Notes under the pieces: generated by a model
Database searches by the model: none
Told to the model about the DNA's origin: nothing
The model's input: the letters and a program-made list of their open reading frames with translations, nothing else
NCBI GenBank assembly: GCA_008921705.1
Contig: VFFE01007640.1
Coordinates: 1,237,950-1,301,949 of the forward strand
Direction of reading: 5' to 3'
DNA from: Burhinus oedicnemus
Lineage: Eukaryota > Chordata > Aves > Charadriiformes > Burhinidae
Length of the DNA stretch: 64,000 nt
Shown here: piece by piece, positions 10,501 through 23,884 of the stretch
Position numbering within the stretch: position 1 is the stretch's first letter
Layout of the letters: the number at the start of each line of letters is the position of its first letter
Position numbers and translations under genes: made by a program

Positions 10501-13348
10501 TGTCATTCATTTCTATTCCTCCAAGAGTATAAGGAACATTTTTTTTTCCATATTTCCTGTTGTAAGAAATTAATTTCAGGTAGGCTTGTAGCACCACGAG
10601 AACTTAAATGGGTAGAGAAATCCGTGTCAGAGATGGGAGGGCAGAACCTGCTTGAGAAGTCAGCTGGGTTGTTACAGAGTGGTCAGAAGTTCTTGCTCTT
10701 TTCAGTTACGGGTCAGAAATTACTAGTAGGTTAAATAGAATTGTTGCCATTAATTTGCAGATGGTCTGTAGGTCTGAGAAGAGTAGGAGATGGGGAGCTA
10801 GCCCAGTAGGATGATACTCTTTGTGAAGTAATAGGGATATGGAAACACAATGTCCATTTATACGCCTCCTTGTGAAAGCTTTCTAGAGTGAGCAGAATTT
10901 GCTTCTGGGTCACTGGACCCTTAAATAGTTGGGACTGCTGCTTTCCTGCTCAATTCTCCTAGTTTTATTTGTTATGTTGTCTTGGTGTCTGCTCGTGTCT
11001 GGGCCAGCCAGGAGCTATCTATGGCAGTGGTGCCTGTTTTGTTACTTTATCTGCATTATTCATAGCATCAGATAGTCACTGATTCTCAGTGATGCTCTTG
11101 CCTGGTACCACATCACAAATAGTTATAATATTCATATTGACACTACTCCTACTCGTCAGCTGGGAGACCATTTCTGCGTTCCACAGCCTCCATTTCCCTA
11201 GTCTGCAAAATATTTCACAAAGGCAGATAGGTGTTACTATATCTGAGCTATGCCTTCAGTCATCATTTCTCTTTACTCGCCTCTCCTTGTCTCCCCTTTC
11301 TGTTCATTTTTTTTACCAAGTTAAGGACTCCTGTTGATCTCACTGTGCCTCATCCCCGATTCTCTCACATGACCCTTAATCCTTGCTCTCCATACTGTTC
11401 ACCTTTACAATTCTTGCTCCAACTTTTTTTCCTAAATCTTTTCATTTTCTAAACACCCCTCTCTCAAATACCTCCATTCACCCCATCGTTCCTGTACATA
11501 TCTCCAGCTCTCTCTTCCTGTCCCTACCTTATCACCTTAAAGAGTAATTTGGGATTGTTGCATTTATTTGATAGTGTATTTAAGTTATAATTGTCCTGGT
11601 ATAAGTTAATCCCACAGCAGAATCAAGAACACAGTAGATGACGCTTCCCACCACAAGTGACGTATGTCAGTGAGTTAAGGAAGCTCCACAGAGGTCTAAC
11701 CCTGGACTGACCCCGATTTCGTCCCAGAAGGATAATGATAGCAAGCATTGATCCACAGCACAGCAGGTTTCTGCCATGAGACTACTCAGTCAGAAGCAGC
11801 TGCCTTTTGCCCTAGATCCATATTCTACACAGGTTCACCATGGTAGCTCCATGCCCTGTTCATACAGTTTGCTTGGTCTGGGCAGCAGAGGCTCAGACTG
11901 GCTTTCCACCTATCCTCTTGCTCTCCATGAGTATCTAAGCATGTGTTTTAGAACTTGTTCATAGACAAATCTCAGAAGAAGATGTAATTGGTGTGATTAC
12001 AAACTTTGAAAACCTGTTCAGTTGGAGTGGTTTTCTGCAGTCATGCCTCACATGTAGCGTGTACGTACCTTACCAACAGAAAAAAATGGGGAATTTAAGC
12101 AGCATACTCATCAACACCCGCATTTTATAATATGGACCCACAGATCCTCAGAAACCATGAACACTTGGGAGTCTGGGGATCCCTTCTTCCTGCTCCTTGC
12201 AGTGTCTAGAGGTCAACAGCTGCCTACTGACCCTCCAGTAACTGCATTTCCTACAGCCTCTGTCACACATGGTGAGTCGGGTCTTACCCTCAAAGACTGG
12301 CGCTTCCTAGCGGCCTTGAAAAAGCTGACAGCATGACAGAAGAAATGATGTGGCTGCTGGAGGCATAATAGTGTGTGGAATATGCATCTACATATGTTGA
12401 ATCTTTCTTGGTAATGACAATGGAAACATTTCAACTTGGAAGGGTATGAAAGGCTGACACGGGGTGAACTCACGCAGCCAATCTTTGTCAGCATTTCTAG
12501 AGGGCAATGTAATAACAGTGAGGAAAAAACCCGGCATCTACAAATCACCAAATGGAGAACAGTCTTCAGGAAGCATTTAAACTGAAGGACAGTTAAAATT
12601 TATGACTTAGGCATTTAGGCTCCGGCTTTTCTGATCTTATGTGTCAGAACAAAGTCAGCTGTAAAGCGATACCACAAAATCACTGGTAATGAGGGAGATG
12701 CCACTGTCAGACAGCAAAGTTTCGTGTGGAGTTAAAGAGAAAAAGAAATTTATGATTTAGGTGCTTGGAGTTTTCTGGGTCTGTTTGGTGGGGAAAAAAG
12801 AAATGTCATCTTCAGAAGTGATGTATTGAACTGGGTGTAAGTGGAAAGGAAAAAAGAAAGGAAAAGCTGTCAAAAAATAGTAAAGTTTAAAGCTTCCCAG
12901 ACATGTTTTATTGTCTTTTCATAAGAAGCATATCTTTTTCTCTCTTTTTTTTTTTTTTAATGACCTCATGGGAATCTGAAACAAAAGGTATTCTTTACTG
13001 TGAAATATTGGGGAAAAATAGTTAAAAACTTGTGAAGACTTTATGGATGCTACATGCCAACATAACATAACTAACCTGATATTCATGTAACTGTTCTGCC
13101 ATGCAGTATTGCAGAAAGTTTTTAACAAGTGAGCTGAAAAGAAATAACTTTCATATAGTTTTATATATCTTGACAATATTGCCATGTAGCCATGTCTAAT
13201 GCCTGAAAAATGGAATATAAAATGAAAGTTTCGTACCGTGGTATAGGAAAGGCAAACTTAAAGTGATGATACGCTGAAATCATTAAAGGCTAGATGAGAG
13301 CTGCTCTGATTTGTATTAGCTTGGGATTCAGCCCTTAGATTTTAGTGT
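7541..13348. other. Gene-free unique sequence
   Basis: No gene, RNA or recognisable transposon was found. Open frames are at most about 112 codons and none resembles a known family. A pyrimidine-rich plus-strand block (about 11260-11530) opens two overlapping frames simply because stop codons need purines. A T14 run lies at 12945-12958. Confidence 0.6.
12945..12958 (-). repeat. T14 homopolymer
   Basis: Fourteen T on the plus strand after a TTTTTCTCTC pyrimidine stretch. No retroposed body is recognisable next to it on the minus strand. Confidence 0.9.
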
Positions 13349-13894
13349 TGTTTTGGAAAAGCCTGCAAAATTTCACCCTTGTAAATATGGATTTTTAGGT
13401 TACAAGATAAAAAGCCCATCTCCACACACATGAAGGAGCTCAGAGGCACAAGGGTAGGTGGGGGAGCCCCAATAACCCCTTCAGAGACACGGTCCCTCCC
13501 AGGGCTGTCCCAGAGGATCCTCAGCACCACGGGCCAGAGGTGACATCCAGCACTGTGGGTCAATGGGAGACAACCTTACAGACTGGGGGGGGTCATCGCT
13601 TATGGGGGATGACACACATTGTGTGGTGCTGGGAAGAGCATTTCAAGATTGCACAATTTACTATGGGATGTTTGTGCAATGAACCAAAGGTGGGAAAAGG
13701 AAGAGATCAAGGTGGTTGGGGGAGAAACAAGTCTGGGAAAATAGAAAAGAGGATAAAAGGGGAGGGTTGCACATGAACGGGGCTGGTCAGTGTGTGTATT
13801 TGGCCATGCTTAGTGCCTGTGAGGGTAGTCTGCTCTGTGTCCTCATTAAAATCCATTTCTAACTCTTTTTCTAGGTAAGGAATTACCTATGTCA
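13349..13894 (+). mobile_element. Possible solo LTR (GC-rich block)
   Basis: A GC-richer island set in AT-rich DNA. It carries a TATA-like GGATAAAAGGGG (about 13751-13762) and, about 90 bases downstream, a polyadenylation-type ATTAAA (13845-13850) followed by a T-rich stretch. This is the order of an LTR's U3-R-U5. With the suggested ends (TG at 13349, CA at 13894), the flanks are AGTGT and AGTGC, a 4-of-5 match to a target-site duplication. No internal retroviral sequence is attached. The block also resembles avian LTR sequence I recall, but I cannot name the family. A chance GC-rich unique block is the alternative. Confidence 0.38.
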
Positions 13895-14262
13895 AGTGCA
13901 TACATGTAGATGGAGGTCTAAGTGCCAGCAGTTGGAGAGGGGACCACAAACATGACTTCTCTCACCTAAGTTCAGAGAAATTCCTTTTATAGTCAATACA
14001 GATAAAATGTGTGAAAGTGTTGATTTATTTAAGACATGGGAGGTACAGACTTGTAAGCTAATGGTGCCAGTTTCTCTTCAACGACCATAAAAGCGGCTCA
14101 GGATTATTATCTCACTGATAGACATTTATATTTGGTAAACTGATCCTACCCTAGAAGACAAACTTTGCGTATTGTGGTCAGGACAGATCACAGAGAAAAT
14201 CACAGATCATAAATCACCATGCTTACAAGCAAGTGCAAAGCACTGGTATAAAGATTATGCTG

Positions 14263-14325
14263 GTTATATATATTCTATATATGTATATTCTAGACTATAT
14301 ATTCAAGTCTATATATTTTGGAAGT
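14263..14325. repeat. AT-rich, TATA-rich imperfect repeat
   Basis: A run of TATATATT/CTATATATG units includes a small inverted repeat, AGACT...AGTCT, around ATATATTCA. It is probably degenerate simple sequence. Confidence 0.7.
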
Positions 14326-14570
14326 CAATATTTAAATATTTTCATTCTTGATATTGATGACTAACTACACTTCAACATCTTGAAGGCTGTTTCTGCTAAG
14401 GATCAAATGTAACAAAAGCACTTCTTTGATGCAATGTTGTTACTCAAAGTGAACATAAACTACCACCTATTTCCAGAAACTTAATAAAGAATGAAGTGAA
14501 GGAGAAATTATTTTTGCTTACACCTCAAATTCAGAACTCAACCCCAAATCTTGGTTTTTCTTCTAGGGTC

Positions 14571-15213
14571 AAAGGATCACAGGAAAACTCTTATGGGAAG
14601 GGGTCTCAGGCAGTCTGTAGTACAGTCTCTTTTTCCAGGCAGGGTCAGTGGTAAGATCAGACTGTGTATTCAGGGTTTTGTGCAGTCTGGTCTTGAAAAT
14701 CTCCAGTGACGAAGATCACACGACATCACTGGGCAACCTGACTGTCCTCAGAGTGAAAAGCTTTTCCTTCTATCTAGCCTGAACCTCTTGTGCTTCAGCT
14801 TATGCCCATTGTCTTCCACCCTCCCACTATCCACCATAGTGAAGAGCCTGGATCTGTCTCCTTCATATTCTTTCCACAGGTATTGAGGGGCTGCCATTAG
14901 GTGCCACCTGGCTCAATAAAACCAGGTCCCTATACTCACAGTTTTAAGTGTTCCAGTGCCCCTCCGTCTTCTTGTTGTTTATCACCATCCTTTTTGTACT
15001 GCAGTCCCAAAGCTGGATGCAATATCTCGCTGTGGTCTAACAAGTGCCGAGCGAAGGGGGATGGTGACTTTACTCAGTTTCCTGGCTCTGTTCCTGCTGC
15101 TTCAGCCCAGGATGGTGTTGGCCATCATCGTTGTCAGGGCACAGGGTTGGCTCATGATTAACCTTCTGTCCTCCAGGATTTCCACATCCTTTTCAGCAGA
15201 GCTGTTATAATAT
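14571..15213 (-). mobile_element. Old, diverged CR1 LINE fragment
   Basis: CR1 blocks can still be read in order on the plus strand, as the complement of CR1: CTGGGCAACCTGACTGTCCTC and AGAGTGAAAAGCTTTTCCTTC from the 3' UTR, then a collapsed middle. Next come AAAGCTGGATGCAATATCTC, TTCAGCCCAGGATGGTGTTGG and ACATCCTTTTCAGCAGAGCTG from ORF2. Divergence is much greater than in the 3.4-kb and 6.8-kb copies, and the middle is shortened around 14900-14950. This suggests an older CR1 subfamily. No coding capacity remains. Confidence 0.88.
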
Positions 15214-15657
15214 ATATTAGTAGGCTAAGAATAATATAATAGAAACTTATTTCAAAGTATACTTTACTGGGCATATAACCTTGACCTAGCTTAGTTTTTA
15301 GAACTTTTAATTTCCTGAATGTTCACTCTTCTCTCTTTGCAAATAAAGGCTAGTAAGATCTGGGGGTTAACATGACCTTTTGGTCTCAGCTTGTACTACG
15401 TACTGAATTGCTCAAGCTTAACCGAAGGCAATAATAAAGGCAATAATATAAACAATCTTTGCCTCCAGGCTAAGAAGTTCCATCCTTTTTTCTCCTTGGT
15501 TTGCTATAAGGCTTACAGAAGATGAGCCAGCCAAAACTCTTCTGTTGATGAAATTGTTTTATGACAATATTACAGCTGAGCAGCCAGTGAGTTAATATCA
15601 TCCTCCACTTTTGTACTCGCTCTCTCTAATCATTATATTTTATTTTTAATCAGTCAT

Positions 15658-15785
15658 AATCACAGAATCGTAGGGGTTAGAAGGGACCTTCAGAGATCAT
15701 CTAGTCCTGCCAAAACAGGTTCACCTACAGCAGGTTGAACAAAATGAATTTTTTTCTCTTGGGTTTTAGTCTGAACCATGTCAAG
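15658..15785 (-). mobile_element. CR1 LINE 3'-tail relic
   Basis: The plus strand starts with AATCACAGAATCGTAGGGGTT and runs through GAAGGGACCTTCAGAGATCA and CAGGTTCACCTACAGCAGG. This is the complement of a CR1 3' end of the subfamily whose tail reads 'cctccagaggtccc'. Similarity fades after about 15750. It lies 445 bases from the 14.6-kb CR1 in the same orientation, but it has its own 3' end and is therefore a separate insertion. Confidence 0.85.
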
Positions 15786-17276
15786 GGTATTCAGAACAGT
15801 CTATTTTTTTCTGTATAAGGCCTTCAATATCTTCAATATAAACCTCAGAAAGAAGCAACTGTACCTCAGAACAAAAGATGTGAAAAATAAAGTAGGCTAT
15901 AGTGTCCTGCCTCTGTATTTCGTTAGGGAATGAGAAGGGGGAAATCATATTTCTAAACTCTAAGGATCATGTCTGTTCACTCCAGAAGCTCAGTTAATTT
16001 GCTTTTTCCCAGATGCTTTCAGCTTTTAATCCCTTGCAGTGCTTGTTTCCATTATCAGAGATCCTTCTTTGCAGAACTTTTGCATTTAAGATGCTACTTT
16101 TCAATAGCCTGGCTTTTTTGTGCAATTGTTTCAAAGCCAATTCTTGTTAACTTGTGGAAGAATAGGAAATTTTGTGTTCCAGAGAGAAGTAAAATTAAAA
16201 CAAAAACTTCAGTATGCAGAAATCAAAGTCAGTGTTAATTAATTTATTTAAAAGATGGGGGATATTCTGGGTGGAATGAAAAGACAGCTTAATTCAGGGA
16301 AAAAGCACCTATCTTTATGACTACCTAGTGTCTGTGAGAAAATCCAGGGCCCACCTAATACTGACCCCCTAATTTTATGCCGTTCTGAAAAAGATTCTCT
16401 ATTTTTGACAGAGCCAAACAATTAAGGCTTAGATCTAGCTCTGCTTCCTGCATTACTTCTGTTGTACCTACTTAATTAATATCCATATTTATGTTGAAAA
16501 TGACTTGAATATCAAGGTTAATTAGTTAACTACATTAAGATATGCAAGGAATTTGGATTTGGCTTCCTGTTGCTCCTTTCCTCTTTCCTGTGACATTACT
16601 GGAAATGTAAAGATTGTGCTATGAGCGTCTGATGTAGCAATACAGTTTTTTGCATTTGAACAGGGATCTCCACCAAGTCTTTGCATGGATTTGTCTGTTG
16701 AGACTTCCGTAACGCATTTTGGCAAATTACAAGTCTGCAAGTGAGAATGTGAGATATGATTTTGTGCAAAAGGTATTTCAAACCTGCTCTACTACCGAGT
16801 AAACACTGTATGAGAATGAAAAAAGGTTGATGTTCCTCCTGTAAATCCTGTGGGAAAATGTAGGCATCTGTTGTTAGATGTTTATTCAGCTTGCAAGAAC
16901 TGAAATCTGTAGGACTACTTTACAGTCAATGGAGAAAAAATGAGCACTTGCAGAATGTGTTTTCACTTACTCAAACAGAAATGTGTAAAAAGTGGTTCAA
17001 ATGAACCATGTTTTTAAAGCATTTTGATTCTCCTCCTCTCCTGGAGGACCCAACAGTGACTATCTCAAATGTAGCTAAAGTTACTGAGATAAGTGTCCCC
17101 GAAGAAAATTGATTTTGAGGGTCAGGTTGCTAGTTTGATAATGCAAGGGCTCGTCTTGAGTTTGGAAACGGAGTTTAATTCCCTGCTGCTGAGTGGGACC
17201 TTCCTGTATGATGCAGAGCAAATGATTTTTAGTGAGGGACTATAAAGCATTTTGACATGGTGACCAGGAGCTCTCC
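15786..17276. other. Gene-free unique sequence
   Basis: No gene or transposon was seen. A possible small relic of the dispersed 'GTCAATGG' repeat lies at about 16905-16934, and a 7-bp perfect palindrome (TGGTTCA-AA-TGAACCA) at 16993-17008. Neither is large enough to call an element. Confidence 0.55.
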
Positions 17277-17404
17277 TGGATGAGGCTTTGAGCAATCTGG
17301 TCTAGTAGGAGGTGTCGTTGCCCATGGCAAGGGGGTTGGAACGAGATGTCTTTAAGGTCTCTTTGAACCAAAACTATTCTATGATTCTACGATTCTGTGA
17401 TTCG
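17277..17404 (+). mobile_element. CR1 LINE 3'-end fragment
   Basis: A plus-strand CR1 tail of about 130 bases: GATGAGGCTTTGAGCAATCTG, GTCTAGTAGGAGGTGTC and CATGGCAAGGGGGTTGGAACG, then the octamer-like TTCTATGATTCTACGATTC at the 3' end. It is 5'-truncated to the extreme end of the 3' UTR and has no coding content. Confidence 0.95.
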
Positions 17405-20400
17405 GAATGATTATACATTTTATGTTAAGAAAACATTGGGCAAACATGGAATTTGCTAAGTAATAATTCAGAAACAGATTTTCTTCCAGAGTTTGAAAAG
17501 CCACTTTTGTATAAACCTTATTAGAATTTGTAGTTATCTCTTCGTCAAATCTCAGCTTTACTGAAATTTCAAGCAAATTTCCTTAAAGGGGATGTTTTAT
17601 TTACCATAGGCTGTACTTCCTGGAAGCAGAGACACCATTTCTGTATGTTGGTTTTATGCTAATGTAACTCCATTGCAGCACCACCGAATCAAACCCCTGA
17701 TGTTTACCTATGAACAGAATATCTCTGTTATAAAAAGTTACAAAAAAAATCATATCTTTAAACCCAGGAAAATTTTGATCATTCAGCTTGGTCAGATCAC
17801 ATGCAATTTTTATCATATAATCTGCAAGACTGTGTTTCCTCTGATAAAGGACACTCGAACCATTTCTTAATGAAGGACATTCTTCACGTCAAAAGTTTGG
17901 AGAAGCCATTTAATAAACCTAATGATACTACTAATAGAAGATGGGATGCCCTCAAAAAGATAGTTAAAAAGCATTTGATTTCCCTGACTGCTAATAATTT
18001 TTTGAAAGTACCGTAGTCTAGTTAGTGATGCCATACTGATTGATGTATCTTCTTTAGATAAGATTCTTAAAAGCACTAGATCCTTAAGGATTTATAAGAA
18101 ATTAAATTGTGCTAAGGCTAAATTAAACATTTACTCTCTGGAAAATAAAATCTCTCAGATGGCATAGCTAAAATAATCCAATTACAAAAGGCAGGCAAAA
18201 TTACTTATTTTTCAAATTAAAAACAAGAAAAAAAAATAATTTCAGACTAAATTCCATGAAAGATAAACATGAAAATAAGAAATTGAAGAGATCTCGATGT
18301 TCAGCTGAAGATTGCCTGTAATATCTTTTGTGCTTTGCAAAGGTCTAAGGAAGAAGTTTTAAGCAAATACATAAATAAGGTGCCCATGCCAGTTAGGTAA
18401 TTTTGTATTGATGGAACAGCTTCTAAATGTACTGTACTACTCCTGTTGACAAACCTATCTATTGCCTTCTATAAGGATGGAAAATTCTTGCTTTAATGCT
18501 GCTTTGGATTTCAAGTTTGGTCATAGGTCCTAAGGTGACTGAAGACTTGGCTGAATGGAGAACAAAAAGTGCTGAAATGTCTAGCTAGCATGGTTGTCCT
18601 CTACTCTGTTGCTTAGAGAGAGAAAAAAAAAAAAGACTGATTTTCATTTTTAGTTTTCATATTAAATTTTGACCCTGTCTGGGAGCTTCAACAAAGCAAT
18701 AATACACAGCCATTACTGAGGGCTGGTGGTGACTCCAAGAGTTTTCATTTGGGTTGCAATAATGCCTTTGTGTGTTCTATTAAAGACTAGATAAATAGAA
18801 GGATATTAGATAGCAAAGCTTGTTGTTTCAGCCTGTCACCTTAAATCTCCTGTACAAATATTATCTAAGATTCTTGCTTTCAGGCTAAATGGTTTCTTTC
18901 TTGTACTGTAAGCATCATTTAAATAAATTAAACCGATTCAGACAAAAAGCCACCCTGGTAACACTAGGAAAGCTCTTAATCTTCTCCGCTGTATTAAACA
19001 ATGAACACCACAGCAAAAGTAAAATGGGGAAGGAGTACTGGGGTAGATGGATTTAAAACTATTGAATAGCAGCAGTTGAAACATGTCCTTCCAGATGTCC
19101 TGGGTGTTATCCTTAGGTCTGCCCCTGCTTTACTGAAAGCAAAGAGGGAATTCACTGTGTCTTCTTTACTCTAACATAGTCTGCCTTGTTTGTTTAAAAT
19201 CGAAGCTTCCTGTGGCATGGTCAGACTCTTGTTAGAAGTTTGTGCAATGTCCTGCAGAATGGGACTCCTCTGAGAAAACTATCTGTGAATTTGAACCTTT
19301 ACTTTTACTCATAGATACATATCTTAAAATAAAATATTTTAATATGTATAAAATTCATACATTATATGTATATGGATGGAGATGGTAATTGCATTTTATT
19401 AGACCTGGTAAAGTACAAAGGCTGCCGGTTATAGTTACCTTCTTTCTGTATAATATGGCCTCTTAAAATTACAATTTTACCTTGACTGGACAATCTTCCT
19501 GTTCATCCTTTCTTTAGGGTTAGAGGAGATGAGTAATCTCCATCAGCTTTCATTGCATATGGATTTCTTCCCAGTCACATGCGTAAGACTTAAAGCCTAT
19601 CATTAACTGCTTTCCTCCTGGTATGCCATGCTGGAAGTCTAGGTAAGGAAGTTATTTCCTTGACTTTACAGGTTACTTCATAAGAGCATCTACAAATGTC
19701 CCCCAGAACTGGTTGTGAGCAAAAATGGATATCCAATATACTTGGGAAAACAATGACAAAATGTCACATTATTTTTTCCTCAAAGATGCTTAAAGAAGAT
19801 TGGGGTGGTGGTGGGGTGATGTAGGGAGATAGATAAATAAGAAAATGCCTATATACTAAGAAAAAACTATATACCAGATGTCTGCTTGGACTAATCTTGG
19901 AGACTTGCAGCACACAGTTTGCGTTCTGGCTGTGACAAGTAGGTTTAACAATCTGGGTTGCTGAACTAAGAAGCTGTAATAAATTTTCACCTCCTTTATA
20001 TGAAACAATGTTTATTTCCTGTTTGACTGAGCTCACTAAATAATATCCAGTCACATACCTGAAATAGGAGTGCAGCACTATATTTGTAATTGATATGGCA
20101 GCTATTGTGAGGAGATAATTCTTTCTAATAAAGGAATAAAATATGCCCTTAATTTCAATTTGCTTTTAGTAGAAGTAAGTTCATATAAGACATCTAACAA
20201 TGTCCATTCTCTATGGAGCAGTCAGAATAGAGCACCTTTCAATAAAGTTTTGAATTTCTTACTTTCCTGGTGCTACTAAAGGAATGAGGTTATAATGCGA
20301 TAAATTAATCAAAAGTATGAACTGCCAAATCCTGAATGCATGGAAATGTTTCCTTTAATATTACATTCATTATTGCTGTGAATTGTCCCAGATACCAGTT

Positions 20401-22396
20401 CAGCAACATTCAGGCCCCGCCTGAACCCTGTGAGTTGCTGAGATTCATTGTACGCTAAATTAGGTGTCTGCTATAGCACCTGTCTGGGAAGGAAGCTCCA
20501 GTGACTGTCTAAAGACTGTAAACTATTATTCTGGTGGCTTGCAAGCTGTATGAGCAGTGATTGAAAGAATACAAATTCGTATCTTGGCTTTCATTAAACT
20601 TAGTTATTTTACACTCCTAGATAGATTTTTTCCTCCAACTTAGAATTATATTTTATTTCAACAGTTTCTTGCATCTTAAGCATAGTTTTGAGTGCTTAGA
20701 GTGTTGGATTTTTTTTGCTTTTTTTTTTAAATTCAGAGATTTTGCATGAAAAATGATACTTTGGATTAGCAGAAAGTTAGGGAAGGCAAATTGCTTTATG
20801 AATTTTTACAGTTTTTAGGCGATTCTGAAATAAATATGAAGAATCAGACGCTGCATTCCTCAGTTTATGTATATTGGCAAAGGAGTCTTTTCCAGTTCCC
20901 TCTTTATTCAGCTCACTGTTAAATAAGATGACTCTAGACAGTTGTTCCACACTTTCTTGTAAATTAGTTATTCCTAATTTTTTTAGATGCTTTTTTTCAG
21001 TTATCCATTATTGACACTAAAGTATCAACACTCACTTCCCACTTTAGCTGGAAAATAATTATTACCAACTTCTGAAACTAACTTAAATCCATTAAATAGG
21101 TAAAATAAGTCTGCACATTTGAATTCGAATTCTTAGAGGAATCTTAGAAGATTTCAAATCATTCTTTTGGAAAAAGAGAGGAGCCACAATGGGAAAAAAA
21201 TGTCATTCTCTTTTGCTTACTAAGAAACGCTTAACTTCACAAGAATTCATGAATTTCATAAAACTTGGACATGTTCTTCTGTGCCTGTAGAATTAGCATA
21301 ATTCAGTTGACTAAAAGCATCTCTCAAAATTGGTGTTTCACATTAGTTCTCTGAAGTCCATGAAGAGATTTTACTGTGAATGGATGTTGTGGTTTGGACA
21401 TTGTTGTTTAGACAGGAACCCTTCAGTGTGTATTCCCATCCAGAAGAACTTTTTAGCTCTCCCTCTTTCCTCAATCATCTCACATTATCATGCAGAAAAA
21501 TATCATAATGGGTTGCGTCAAGTTCCTGAAGAAAGACTTGAAAAGCTCAGTGTGGAAAGAACAAGCTCTTGCAGATGAATTCAGCCTGCTGAGTAAGGAC
21601 AGCCAACACGGGAGACAGATGTGGTAGCTTGGAGCAGAATACTCCCTGGTGTATAATGCAGTGATAAAATGTGCAACACTCGTTATGATATTTGTTATAA
21701 AATATGAGCCTTATTTTTTTTTCCAAGGCAATGAAGGAGCTCCCTTGGCTGCCTGAGCGATAAGTTTTTTCCAACAACACTAGACAGTACAACATTGGCA
21801 AGTGCACAATAAATATTCTCTCCACGCATGTGTTCAGCTGGAATTAACCCTTGCAACTTTTCAACAACCCTGTCACTGTTGGAGAATGGCACACAAATTG
21901 CAAACTGTGCTTAGGAAGTTACTTCAGTAACTAACCTATGTAAAAGAAAAGCTGTCTGTTATGGAGTGATATGTGAGTATAAATGCATCTGTAATATATT
22001 CTTGGAGAGCACCTGTAGTTGTGACTGTCTGTCAGAACTGAAAGGGGAACACTTTCCAAATTTTCTATAATTTTAAATCACGTCTAAATGAGATTTCTGC
22101 TGTTTCAGTAATGTACTCTTCACTGTTTCAAAAGCGACATATTTTTCCTGGCTAAAATGCAGCAAATACATCTCTTCTTGACCAGCCCTCAAAAATGACA
22201 CAAACATCATTCCTGGCCAGCAACGTATAAAGATTTCAATGCTTCCATCTTTCTCTTTTCTGATATCCCACTTACAGTTTATTATAGCTGCCATATTTCT
22301 CAGTATATTTATGCTTCAGATTTTCATATCTAGATGATGCTAGTATTTCTGAACAGATTAAGCATTTTGCATTAACTAGGGTTAGTTGCCTAACTC
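17405..22396. other. Gene-free unique sequence
   Basis: No gene, RNA gene or transposon was recognised. Open frames are short (at most about 104 codons). A-rich runs occur near 18200-18240 and 18620-18633. A 12-bp perfect palindrome GAATTCGAATTC lies at 21121-21132. Nothing further can be supported. Confidence 0.6.
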
Positions 22397-22531
22397 AAGG
22401 TCAGGTTGGATGGGGCTTTAAGTAACCTGGTCTAGTGGGAGGTGTCCCTGCCCATAGCAGTGAGTTTGGAACTAGATGATCTTTAAGGTCCCTTCCAACC
22501 CAAACCATCCAATGAGTCTATAATTCTATGA
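22397..22531 (+). mobile_element. CR1 LINE 3'-end fragment
   Basis: A plus-strand CR1 tail: GGTCAGGTTGGATGGGGCTTT, CTGGTCTAGTGGGAGGTGTCC, GAACTAGATGATCTTTAAGG and CCTTCCAACCCAAACCATCC, ending in a slightly eroded octamer tail. It covers the same part of CR1 as the 17.3-kb fragment and has the same orientation, but its 5' breakpoint and substitutions differ, so it is an independent truncated insertion. Confidence 0.95.
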
Positions 22532-23802
22532 ATTTCAGAGCATTGTTGAACACTCATGAATGAACTGGTAGGTTTTGCGTGTCGGCTCTATCCTTTCCCA
22601 ATTCACAAGCAAATCTTGCAGAGATATGTTTAAGAGAAGCCAGGTGCACTCATGCCCATGCACAGTGCCAATTTATTGTGCTCTTCAAGCTATGGAACCT
22701 TCAGGCTTACCCTTGGATTCTATGTGTTATCGATGATGTATTGACAGTTGTGGTTTGTATTATACTGCCATAGAGGGCCCTCAGGAAAAAACAGGTTCCG
22801 TACTGGAGAGGTGACTGCAAAACTCCTTTGCAGTCCTGAGACAGATTCATCTGCCACTTGCATGCCTAGGAATAGAAAACAAAAATAATCCCTTCAGTAG
22901 CAGAAATCCCTTTAAAATAATCCTTTGAAACTGATAAAAGTAGTGTTCATAAACATGGCCCGAACACTTGCAATACATGTTAATTAAAATACATGTGCCT
23001 TGCAAAATATATCTAATATTTTCATAGATGTTTACAAATCTAATTTCAGTACCAGAGCACCTTTTTGAGGTGTGTATCATGAGAACTCTGTTACATTTTA
23101 TTATTATTACTTCTATTACAATAGCATGTGTTGTCAGAAGGTAGATCAGAGCCTGATTGTATCATCTGCTTTAGAAACGTAATAACTGAAGTAATGTCTT
23201 GACAGACGGATGGTTCAGTTATTCACTGTGTGAATCCACTGTTCATCTCTACCTTGTCTATAGTTTTGTTTCCTGTCTCAAAACAGATATGGTGGATGTC
23301 AGAAGAAGGTATGGAGTGGCATCCACTGATGGAAGAGCTAAGCATATCAGGCCAGGAAAAGAGATGCCTTAACAAGTCTTTGATCTCTGTGACATGGAGA
23401 CTTTGATTCTTCACATGGGAGCTGGTTATGCACAGAAACTCTGCCCCATGTGACATTTGGAATGCTAAAAATTGATGTGAGGTCAAGAACACACTGGGCA
23501 TATTCCTGGAAGAAACCCCCATGTGGGATATAAATACAAAGACATCAGCCACTGAGCCAGAAAGGGTTGGAAAGTGGGATGATATTCTGGGGAAATGTTG
23601 CTACAAGTTCCCTCAATTCATACTGCTCTGCTGTAAGCACTGGTAAGGCCAAGATACTAAGGTAGATGGACTTTTGTTATGACCTGTTATGGGATCCCAC
23701 CTGTCTACTGATAATACAAGGATCCTCAGTGACTGGTTTAAACAGGATGCCTAATTTGTAAATAAATAAAATTAAGTGACATGTTTCTTGCTTTTAGCAG
23801 CC
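22532..23802. other. Gene-free unique sequence
   Basis: No gene or recognisable repeat was seen. A minus-strand frame of about 109 codons (23223-23552) has no recognisable homology. Confidence 0.55.
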
Positions 23803-23850
23803 TGTTCAGCACAACACTTAGCAAGAGCTTAAACATATGGTTGATGCTAA
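23803..23850 (+). repeat. Possible ancient amniote repeat fragment
   Basis: GTTCAGCACAACACTTAGCA followed by AGAGCTTAAACATATGG resembles, with substitutions, the motif at 57122-57160. Both resemble the 'cagcaaagcacttaagcacatgc' core that I recall as dispersed in turtle, crocodile and bird genomes. Confidence is limited because the match is short. Confidence 0.35.
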
Positions 23851-23884
23851 GCCTATGACGAGTCAGTTAAAAAGAAGAGAGATA

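Noticed and set aside
14571..15785. Treating the two minus-strand CR1 fragments as one element.
   Set aside because: The right-hand fragment has its own CR1 3' end, so they are separate insertions.
21121..21132. GAATTCGAATTC 12-bp perfect palindrome.
   Set aside because: Short and isolated, with no flanking structure to suggest a functional site.
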